DNA from: an uncultured Collinsella sp.
GTDB taxonomy: Bacteria; Actinomycetota; Coriobacteriia; Coriobacteriales; Coriobacteriaceae
DNA length: 15,044 nt
Direction of reading: 5' to 3'
Assembly: GCA_902494035.1 (NCBI GenBank)
Contig: CABURV010000041.1
Coordinates: 1-15,044, forward strand
The translations under genes and the position numbers were made by a program. Positions 1-6,600 of the stretch are shown here, in pieces. Under the pieces are notes generated by a model. The model was not told the DNA's origin and did not search any database. It saw only the letters and a program-made list of their open reading frames with translations. Every line of letters begins with the position of its first letter. The first letter of the stretch is position 1.

Positions 1-524
1 CCGCCGGCAAGGTCGACTTTTACAGCTTTAGCTACTACATGAGCTCGACCGCCACGGCCGACCCGGCGCTGGTGGAGCAGGGCAACATCTTTAGTGGCGC
101 CGGCAACGAGTACCTCAAGAAGAGCGATTGGGGTTGGGCGATTGACCCCGAGGGCCTGCGTTACTACTTGGAGGAGGTCTACGACCGCTACCAGGTGCCG
201 CTGATGATTGTCGAGAACGGTCTGGGCGCGGTGGACGAGGTCGAGGCGGACGGTTCGATCCACGACGGCTACCGCATTGATTACCTGCGCGAGCATATCA
301 AGCAGATGGAGATTGCCATCGAGGACGGCGTGGACCTGATGGGCTACACCATGTGGGGCTGCATCGATTTGGTGAGCGCCTCGACCGGCGAGATGAAGAA
401 GCGCTACGGCTTCATCTACGTCGACAAGGACAACGACGGCAACGGCACGCTCGCCCGCAGCCGCAAGGACAGCTTCTTCTGGTACAAGAAGGTTATCGAG
501 TCCAACGGCGCCGACCTGGCCTAG
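1..524 (+). CDS. Glycoside hydrolase family 1, 6-phospho-beta-glucosidase type (3' part)
   Basis: This is the C-terminal ~174 codons of a family 1 glycosidase; the reading frame is open from base 3 and the 5' part lies outside the window. The family hydrolyses beta-glucosides in the cytoplasm, and this branch usually takes 6-phosphorylated disaccharides delivered by a PTS. The sequence shows VDFYSFSYYMS at the start, then LMIVENGLG, in which the Glu (bases 213-215) is the family's catalytic nucleophile, then DLMGYTMWGCIDLVSASTGE and KRYGFIYVD, and a C-terminal segment (DSFFWYKKVIESNG) typical of 6-phospho-beta-glucosidases. No internal start is proposed, because the ATG at 39 lies inside the conserved YYMS motif. 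It ends with TAG at 522-524, followed 8 bases later by a palindromic repeat. The family is certain; the exact substrate is inferred. Confidence 0.93.
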   Translation, partial: AGKVDFYSFSYYMSSTATADPALVEQGNIFSGAGNEYLKKSDWGWAIDPEGLRYYLEEVYDRYQVPLMIVENGLGAVDEVEADGSIHDGYRIDYLREHIKQMEIAIEDGVDLMGYTMWGCIDLVSASTGEMKKRYGFIYVDKDNDGNGTLARSRKDSFFWYKKVIESNGADLA

Positions 525-532
525 CCGGGGCT

Positions 533-569
533 AACCTGCCAAAAAGGGACAGGTTTATTTTGGCGGGTT
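533..569 (+). repeat. Palindromic repeat, family C (GGGACAGG core)
   Basis: A hairpin 8 bases after the glycosidase stop codon. The arms are CCTGCCAAAA (535-544) and TTTTGGCGGG (558-567), with one G-T wobble, extended by AA/TT on the outside. The loop holds GGGACAGGT, the same core seen in the family A repeats of this window, while the arms are unrelated to those of family A. It resembles REP-type non-autonomous elements and may also help end transcription. Only one copy lies in the window. Confidence 0.6.
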
Positions 570-590
570 TTATCTGGGCAAACATCACTT

Positions 591-634
591 CCACCACAAA
601 GGGGCCAGGTACCTTTGTGGTGGTCTTTGCTTTG
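591..634 (+). repeat. Palindromic repeat, family A copy 1
   Basis: Perfect 12-base arms, CCACCACAAAGG (591-602) and CCTTTGTGGTGG (612-623), enclose the loop GGCCAGGTA. The similarity to copy 2 (2159-2202) continues 3' of the hairpin through TYTTTGCTTTG, so the repeated unit in these two copies is about 44 bases. Its last bases form the start of the TTGGTA hexamer proposed as the -35 box of the transporter gene. Copies 3 and 4 lie at 3121 and 12094, all in the same orientation and all downstream of + strand genes. Confidence 0.8.
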
Positions 635-668
635 GTAGATTTTTGTGAGATGCCTTACAATCTACCAA
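632..668 (+). promoter_or_regulatory. Candidate promoter overlapped by a 10-base inverted repeat
   Basis: TTGGTA (632-637) and TACAAT (656-661), 18 bases apart, make a plausible -35/-10 pair for the transporter gene. The same bases lie in an inverted repeat, TTGGTAGATT (632-641) and AATCTACCAA (659-668), so a protein bound to the palindrome would cover the promoter. This is a reading of sequence only; the -35 box is weak. Confidence 0.4.
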
Positions 669-720
669 GTAGTTCACGCTGAGCGAGAAACGGAGAGAAG
701 GGGCTCGATGCGTCCTTAAT

Positions 721-786
721 GTTTCATGCGGATAGATTGATTTGACAGACGGTGGCGAATGCCTACCGCCCGTATTCGTATGAAAC
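721..786 (+). promoter_or_regulatory. Possible structured 5' leader of the transporter mRNA
   Basis: GTTTCATGCG (721-730) pairs with CGTATGAAAC (777-786) with a single G-T wobble, closing a ~46-base interior that has a second small stem of its own (CGGTGGC near 750 against GCCTACCG near 761-768). The 3' arm ends directly before the AAGGAG ribosome binding site (787-792). A leader closing just before the ribosome binding site could regulate translation. I do not recognise a known riboswitch consensus in it. Confidence 0.3.
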
Positions 787-797
787 AAGGAGTCTCC

Positions 798-2078
798 ATG
801 CTCGTATCTCTTCTCTCAAAACCTCACCCTTCGCTGTCCGCGCAGGCTAAGCACCTGGTGGCAATGCGCTTCCTCATATATACCGGTTTTCAGACCAGCT
901 ACTTTATCGGCGTCATCGGAACGCTCACCTATGCAGACGGCGCTTCGGTCGTTGCGACATCGCTGGCCGTCCTGTTTATGAATGTATTTGTGATCTTGGG
1001 ATCCTTTGCGGGCGGAGCGGCGCTTGACGCTTGGGGTCCGTGCCACCATTTCTTGCTGAGCATCGTGGGCACGCTGGCAACCGGCGCGGCGATCCTCGCC
1101 TTTGGCAGCGCGACCGGCGTCGTCCTGCTCGGCGCGGTGTTTCTGGGCTTTACGATGGGATTCGCCCAGCCCATTGCCACATCCTATCCGGCCTATCTCA
1201 CCGACGACCCCGTCGAGCTCAAAGACATCAACTCCGCCATCGCCATGTTCTCAAACGTGAGCATCATCGTTGGCCCCACGCTGGGTGGCTTTGTCGCGGC
1301 GGCTGCGTCGTCGCGCGCGGTGTTCGTGCTCATGATGCTCTTTACCGTGTTGGCGCTCGTCGCTGGTTGGGGCTTTAGGCCGCAGACCAGCCATGTCGCC
1401 GGGCATGCGGATGCCGATTCGGCAGAGGAAGGGGAGCGTGCGGGACAAAGCTCCAACCCCAGCGCATCCACTCGTGTCACCTTCGCGACCAGCATCAAGA
1501 CAGTCTTCACCAACAGCGTCCTCGCCCTGCTGTTCTGCATCATCTTTCTTTCGAACTTTGGCTATGGCGCCTTTGACCCGCTGGAATCGTTCTTCTACCG
1601 CGATGTCCTACACGTCGGTGTCGAATGGATGGGCTGGCTCTCGTCGGCCAGCGGTGTGGGCGCGGTGCTGGGCGCCGTGGTCGCGCTCCGCTTGCCGCCG
1701 CATCTGGTCAACCTAAAAACGCTGCTCGTGGCGCTTATGTCCGTGGGCCTGGGAAGTTTGCTCTATGTGGGGACGCCGTACGTAGGCGTGGCCCTCGTCG
1801 GCCAGATTGCCCTGGGCGTGGCGTGGGGCGTCGTCAACCCGCTCCACAACACGATCGTGCAAACGACGGCCCCGCTCGAGCAACTCGGTCGCGTCAACTC
1901 GGTCATGGGCTTTGGCAACATGTTTGCCGGCGTGGCCCCGCTGGCGATTGCCCCCTGGCTGGCGGCGACGTTTGGCGTGCAGCAGACGCTCGTAGGGGCG
2001 GGCATGGTCGTGACGGCGGTTCCTGCGGCGCTGCTGCTGTTTGGCCGCCGGCACTTGGATCGTGCCGCAAAGCAGTAA
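798..2078 (+). CDS. MFS transporter, probable drug/metabolite efflux
   Basis: A 426-residue major facilitator superfamily permease of usual length, with hydrophobic segments along its whole length, consistent with about 12 membrane helices. A motif-A-like loop, GGAALDAWGP (residues 72-81), follows the second hydrophobic segment, and a hydrophilic acidic loop (about 193-228) separates the two halves. The PAYLTDDP...INSAIAMFSNVSIIVGPTLGGF stretch (131-165) resembles the MFS_3/macrolide-efflux type of exporter; the substrate cannot be read from sequence. The start is the ATG at 798 because AAGGAG lies at 787-792, 5 bases upstream; an in-frame ATG at 759 has no ribosome binding site and lies inside the leader stem. 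It appears monocistronic, with its own promoter candidate and repeats on both sides. Confidence 0.88.
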   Translation: MLVSLLSKPHPSLSAQAKHLVAMRFLIYTGFQTSYFIGVIGTLTYADGASVVATSLAVLFMNVFVILGSFAGGAALDAWGPCHHFLLSIVGTLATGAAILAFGSATGVVLLGAVFLGFTMGFAQPIATSYPAYLTDDPVELKDINSAIAMFSNVSIIVGPTLGGFVAAAASSRAVFVLMMLFTVLALVAGWGFRPQTSHVAGHADADSAEEGERAGQSSNPSASTRVTFATSIKTVFTNSVLALLFCIIFLSNFGYGAFDPLESFFYRDVLHVGVEWMGWLSSASGVGAVLGAVVALRLPPHLVNLKTLLVALMSVGLGSLLYVGTPYVGVALVGQIALGVAWGVVNPLHNTIVQTTAPLEQLGRVNSVMGFGNMFAGVAPLAIAPWLAATFGVQQTLVGAGMVVTAVPAALLLFGRRHLDRAAKQ

Positions 2079-2080
2079 AA

Positions 2081-2143
2081 ACCATCACAACATTCGATGA
2101 AAATCGCGATTTTGCCGAAAAACGTCGAATGTTGTGATGCTTT
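2081..2143 (+). repeat. Palindromic repeat, family B copy 1
   Basis: Perfect 15-base arms, CATCACAACATTCGA (2083-2097) and TCGAATGTTGTGATG (2125-2139), enclose a 27-base interior that itself contains the 14-base palindrome AAAATCGCGATTTT (2100-2113). It begins 2 bases after the transporter stop codon. A second copy with identical arms, identical spacing and 3 differences in the interior lies at 12141-12203. It is probably a REP/MITE-like element, here also forming the 3' end structure of the transporter mRNA. Confidence 0.82.
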
Positions 2144-2158
2144 GCGCCCCGGGTCCGG

Positions 2159-2202
2159 CCACCACAAAGAGGCCAGGCACCTTTGTGGTGGTTTTTGCTT
2201 TG
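2159..2202 (+). repeat. Palindromic repeat, family A copy 2 (terminator-like)
   Basis: The arms are CCACCACAAAG (2159-2169) and CTTTGTGGTGG (2181-2191), around an 11-base loop containing GGCCAGGCA. The 3' arm is followed at once by TTTTT (2192-2196), which gives this copy the form of an intrinsic terminator for the transporter. The shared flank TTTGCTTTG leads into TTGACA, the proposed -35 box of the next gene. It lies 15 bases after a family B element. Confidence 0.8.
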
Positions 2203-2230
2203 ACAGGCCGCGCCCGCGCCTTGGTATACC
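2200..2230 (+). promoter_or_regulatory. Candidate promoter of the HAD phosphatase gene
   Basis: A consensus TTGACA -35 box (2200-2205) overlaps the end of the family A repeat. TATACC (2225-2230), preceded by TGG (an extended -10 TGn), lies 19 bases downstream. Transcription would start near 2237, about 50 bases before the ATG at 2286. Confidence 0.5.
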
Positions 2231-2285
2231 ATGTACGCCGTTCACGACCACACCCCACACCGCCGCACAACCCAGAAAGGCCCCC

Positions 2286-3107
2286 ATGGACACCACCTTC
2301 AGCCACATCAAAGCCGTGTTCTGCGATATCGACGGCACGCTGCTCACGAGCCAGCACACGGTGTCCCCGCGCACCGTGGCGGCGATCCGCGCCCTGCGCG
2401 AGCGCGGCGTGCTCTTTGGCCTGTGCACCGGGCGCGACGCCCACGCGACCGAGGCCATGTACGAGCTCTGGGGCATCGAAGGCCTGGTAGACGTGCTCGT
2501 GGGCTGCGGTGGCGCCGAGGTCATCGACCGCGCGCACGACATCAACGAGCTGAGCTATCCGCTGCCGGGCGAGACCATCGCGCGCATCTGCAAGCACATG
2601 GCGGACCTTCCGGCAACGCCCGTCTGCCCCCGAGACGGCGTGTTCTACGTACCCGAGAGCAACGCGTGCGTCGAGCACCTGTCGCGCGTCGACGGCGTGC
2701 CCTACCAGGTGGTTGATTTTGCCGAGTTTTTGCGCGAGCCGCAGCCCAAGGTGATGTTTACCATGGCGCCCGAGGTGATGCCGCAGGTGATTGAGCGGGC
2801 GTCGACGTTTGCCGATAACACTGTTAAGGCAGCGGCTCTGCAAACCACGCAGCGGCTCTACGAGTTCATGGATCCGCGCGTGTCCAAGACGCGCGGCCTT
2901 GTGCGCGTGGCGGCGCTCAACGACATGGAGCTCCAGGACATCTGCGTGTTTGGCGATGCCGACAACGACACCTGCATGGTGGCTGACGCCGGCGTGGGCG
3001 TGGCCATGGCAAATGGCAGCGACGCCACCCGTGCCGCCGCCGACTTTGTAACCGCTAGCAACGACAAAGACGGCATCGCGATCTTTATCGAGGAGCATCT
3101 GCTGTAG
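2286..3107 (+). CDS. Cof-type HAD-IIB phosphatase
   Basis: A 273-residue cytoplasmic hydrolase of the HAD superfamily, Cof/class IIB type, normal in length. Motif I is FCDIDGTLL (residues 12-20), with Asp14 as nucleophile and Asp16 as acid/base; motif II lies in LCTGRD after the first repeat; the SKTRGL lysine supplies motif III; and motif IV is GDADND (223-228), which binds Mg2+. The middle part forms the C2B-type cap. These enzymes dephosphorylate sugar phosphates, nucleotides or pyridoxal phosphate, and the substrate cannot be assigned here. The ATG at 2286 is chosen because GAAAGG lies 5 bases upstream and the core fold starts 8 residues in; the frame upstream runs through repeats. A palindromic repeat begins 13 bases after the stop. 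Confidence 0.93.
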   Translation: MDTTFSHIKAVFCDIDGTLLTSQHTVSPRTVAAIRALRERGVLFGLCTGRDAHATEAMYELWGIEGLVDVLVGCGGAEVIDRAHDINELSYPLPGETIARICKHMADLPATPVCPRDGVFYVPESNACVEHLSRVDGVPYQVVDFAEFLREPQPKVMFTMAPEVMPQVIERASTFADNTVKAAALQTTQRLYEFMDPRVSKTRGLVRVAALNDMELQDICVFGDADNDTCMVADAGVGVAMANGSDATRAAADFVTASNDKDGIAIFIEEHLL

Positions 3108-3120
3108 CGCCGGGGGAGAA

Positions 3121-3153
3121 CCACCACAAAGGGGGCAGGCACCTTTGCGGTGG
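3121..3153 (+). repeat. Palindromic repeat, family A copy 3
   Basis: CCACCACAAAGG (3121-3132) and CCTTTGCGGTGG (3142-3153) form a 12-base stem with one A-C mismatch and the loop GGGCAGGCA. It begins 13 bases after the phosphatase stop codon. The TTTGCTTTG extension of copies 1 and 2 is absent. Confidence 0.75.
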
Positions 3154-3297
3154 CCTCAGGCGATTTGGGCGAATTGATACCGAAAATCTGCGCAAAAATT
3201 TAAATTTAGTTGTCTGAACATCACACGTCTAACCACCGATGGGTCAAAGATATTCTCATCAGTTTGGTAGGGTATTCCTTCCGGTTAATGACCTACT

Positions 3298-3324
3298 GCT
3301 CACGGTCGATTTTCGACCGTGAGC
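3298..3324. promoter_or_regulatory. Strong 12-bp hairpin/palindrome
   Basis: GCTCACGGTCGA (3298-3309) and TCGACCGTGAGC (3313-3324) are perfect complements around a TTT loop. Neither strand has a T-run after it, so it is not an obvious intrinsic terminator. It could be an RNA structure or a protein-binding palindrome. Confidence 0.6.
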
Positions 3325-3330
3325 GGGATG

Positions 3331-3346
3331 TTTGCTCTTGAGCAAA
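3331..3346. promoter_or_regulatory. 16-base operator-like palindrome
   Basis: TTTGCTCTTGAGCAAA is a perfect 7-2-7 palindrome, 6 bases after the preceding hairpin. The 2-base centre is too short for an RNA loop, so a dimeric DNA-binding protein is the likelier reader. The regulator is unknown. Confidence 0.4.
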
Positions 3347-3492
3347 ATGTTGTGCAAATAAATAAAATGCTATTAAAAAATGATAACTAGCTTAATTACC
3401 AGTAGAAATAGATATTTCATAGCGAATAAACGAAGGTAAATCCGAGCAAATGTCAAGAGAATTGAGAATTCGCTACAAAACTATCGGTATTT

Positions 3493-3522
3493 TTGCTTAG
3501 ATGTTCAAACAATCGTTACAAT
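3493..3522 (+). promoter_or_regulatory. Candidate promoter of the pilus operon
   Basis: TTGCTT (3493-3498) and TACAAT (3517-3522) are separated by 18 bases. Transcription would start near 3529, about 80 bases before the tip pilin ATG. TATAAG (3529-3534) is an alternative -10 with a poorer -35. Confidence 0.45.
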
Positions 3523-3536
3523 ATGAACTATAAGCG

Positions 3537-3557
3537 TGCGCAATTACAGATTGCGCA
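3537..3557 (+). promoter_or_regulatory. Inverted repeat just after the predicted transcription start
   Basis: TGCGCAAT (3537-3544) and ATTGCGCA (3550-3557) flank TACAG. Its place 15 bases after the -10 box suits a repressor operator or a hairpin at the 5' end of the mRNA. Confidence 0.45.
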
Positions 3558-3611
3558 GATACGTTTGATAGTGAAAGAGCAAGATCGCGGTCTCTTGGGG
3601 AGGAGACATCG

Positions 3612-6600
3612 ATGAAAGCGAATTCGGACAAATCTAAGCAGAGTAATAAAGCGACGCGCCGTGTACTGGCAGGCGTTTTGTGCGGAGCATCCGTACTGAG
3701 CCTGGTACTGTCGCTCGTCATGCCTCCGATCTCGCAGGCCATTGCCAACGATGCCCAGACAGTTTCTACCGAGGAAACTGTGATGGGGGGGGGTTCCTCA
3801 AGTGAGTCCGCTGCTGTAGGTAACACCAGCGAGGATGCCGAAAACCAGAATAGCGACGAGACCGATGGCGGCGAGTCTGGCTCTTCAAATAGTGTTGAGC
3901 AGGCTCAGAGTGCGAATGCGGCTTCAGCGGGAGCGACGGCCACCGTGAAGCCGGGAATTTACGTTCCCACGTCTATCGGTATCGGTACGAATATCAATGT
4001 CTCAACCCCTGATCCCGGCGTGGCCACCTACGTCGGCCGCGACATGTACATCGGTGGTAAGCCGAGCGATAAGCCGAGCGACGGCACTATCGATCTTGAT
4101 GCGGACAACGCCCCCACCGGCTCATATGCCGCTGAGGCGGAGGGCCTTACCGTGGTCCGTGGCAAGCTTGCCATGAATCCACTCAAAGAGAGCTGGCCCT
4201 ATAATCATAGTGGCGGCGCTGGTTTCCGCTTTGGCACCGTTGGTTTTGGTTCCCAGTTCCGTCCTGTCGACGGCAGCACCGTGCTTGCGGTGGCTGGAAT
4301 CGACAGTGCGATCACCAACATGAGCGTTGGTTACAGCGGCGACTTGCCGGGGAAGACTACCGTTGGCGCTTGGAACAAAGGCGCTTGGGTCGGACAGCAG
4401 AGACCTTTTGAGGGCGCGACTCCTTCCGGCTTTGCCTACACCGCGCAAATCGCAGGCCCCATCACATACTGGCGCGATAGCGACTATAAACGCCAGTCTG
4501 TGGTGACAATGCAGGGTAATTGGTACGAGGGCTTGTCTGCTCTGGAAAGCACCCTGTTCAATAAAGCTGTTGATTTGACTAATGTCAACGGTAGCGATTA
4601 TTCGAGCTATAACGGTACAAATGGATACCTCTCGAAGCTATCGAAACAGCTCGACTCGTTTGAAGATACCGGCGAGGTGGATGTCAACGGCTTTGCAGAG
4701 CCTAATAGCAACTACGTCATCAACAAGTACAATAACGACGGAACAAGCTATACACTCAAATTCGATGGTAGCGACGATGGTAGCGGCAAGTCTGTTTCCG
4801 GTGCGCTCGATACCGGAATCCCGAGCAATAAGATTCGCAACACCGAGCGACTCATCACCTTTACCGGCGATGGAACTTCTATGCAACAGGTCTTCACCAT
4901 CGCCGGTTCCGAGCTCTCCAACTGGAAGGATGGCGTCTACTACCGCGGCGTCGACTTTAAGTTCACCAATATCCCCGAAGGCGCATCCATTGTCGTGAAC
5001 GTTACAGGTACTAATCCTGTCGAGTTCCACAACGGCTGGCGCTTCTGGTGGGGAGATACAGAAATATCTCGCGGTTACGAGAGTCAGTACGCCAAGAAAG
5101 ACCTTGACGCGAAATACTCGCTGGCCTCCCAGTCCATCATGTGGAACTTCGTCGATACCACCAGCCTTACCATTCGAGGCGGCATCGCGGGAGAGGACCG
5201 CGCGGACTGGGGATACAGTGGCACAGCCAGCGGTGCTAAGTGGACTGACGACGATCCTGCGGCGGCTATGATCGGATCGATTCTCGTTCCCAACGGAAGT
5301 TTCGACGACCATGTGACTACCAACGGTCGCGTTTATGTGGGCGTCGATTTCTCAATGAACAGCCCGAAGGTTGCCGCAGCATTTGGTGAGGGTAACTCGG
5401 CTTCCGTTATCGATATGGACCAGGAGCGTCACAACTTCCCGTGGTCTGGCTCGTATACACCGGACGGTTCCTCCATTGCATGGAGCAAGGTCGACGCTGC
5501 GGATGGTACTAAGCTGCTTCCCGGTTCCTCGTGGACGATATACGGCACTGTCAAAGATGCCAAGAACGGGACGGGTCCCATCGTTACGGTAACGGATGGC
5601 GCTGCCAACGATTACGCTTCTACTGATGGCAAGCTTCAGTTCAACTATTTGAACCAGAAGGCCGATCCGAGTAAGGAGATCTCGGATTCTAATCCGGCAT
5701 TCACCTATTACATCAAAGAGGAGACGGCGCCGGAGGGTTACCAGGTTTCGGACAAGATCTACTACGCAACCATGAACAATGCTGGTGAGTCGGTGAACTA
5801 TGTCCAGGGCTACGTGGATGAGAACGGGAACGAGGTTCCGTTCACACCTTCTAACACCACGGGTGCCATCGCCAACACCAAGATCACCGGTACGGTGTCT
5901 TGGGCCAAGGTGGAGAAGGACGATGCAGAACACACTCCTTTGGCTGGTTCCGAGTGGAAGCTTGCGAAACTGGGTGCCGATGGCTTGACTGAGGCGCAGC
6001 CCTGGACCGTGAGTGACCAATCGACTCCGAGCGAAACCACTTGGGCCGATACCGACGCCAAGGATGGCAAGTTCACATTGGCCGATTTGCTGCCGGGCAC
6101 GTACACGCTCACGGAGACCCAGGCTCCGTTTGGCTACGAACTGAACAAGAACACCTACAAGTTCACGGTGGACAGCACAAGCGGCTCCATTACGTGGATC
6201 GAGAACGAGCAGCCGAACATCGTTGATGGCATTACGTACATCTCCGACTCGTGCTCCGTTACGTCCGTGAAAATCCCGGTGATTAAATCCGTCCGTAATA
6301 CGGACTGGCCGAAGGATTCCAGCGGTAAATACGTTGCGTTCGACTTCAGCATCGAGGCTACGGGGCCAAATAAGGATAGCGCTCCTATGCCTGACTCGAA
6401 GACTATTTCCGTCGCTCCCGCAGACTCCACCAAGGTCAACGACATCGAGGCATCTTTTGGCGAAATCTCGTTCTCCAAAGAGTACCTCGCCACGAACGAC
6501 GCTTCGAACCCGACGGGCGCCAAGACTTACACCTACATGGTGAAGGAGGTCGCGCCCGACGCCGATGCCATCGACAAGCTCCGCTACTCCAAGGCCGAGT

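Larger units (their letters stand above)
3154..3492. other. AT-rich intergenic region upstream of the pilus locus
   Basis: No gene is seen in this stretch. It is sharply AT-rich compared with the rest: bases 3361-3420 contain only 12 G/C of 60. It holds the palindrome AAATTTAAATTT (3196-3207), a strong hairpin (3298-3324), a 16-base operator-like palindrome (3331-3346), an 8-base inverted repeat TAGCGAAT/ATTCGCTA (3420-3427 and 3468-3475) and a tandem GAGAATT GAGAATT (3457-3470). Together these suggest a regulated control region for the pilus genes. Confidence 0.5.

Noticed and set aside
3331..3346. TTTGCTCTTGAGCAAA as an SOS (LexA) box
   Set aside because: It lacks the spacing and core of known LexA boxes; only a generic operator-like palindrome can be claimed.
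3785..3793. Poly-G run as a sequencing or assembly error
   Set aside because: The length given keeps a 1101-codon frame fully open with a correct signal peptide upstream and domains downstream, so nine G is a coherent reading; read-level data would still settle it.
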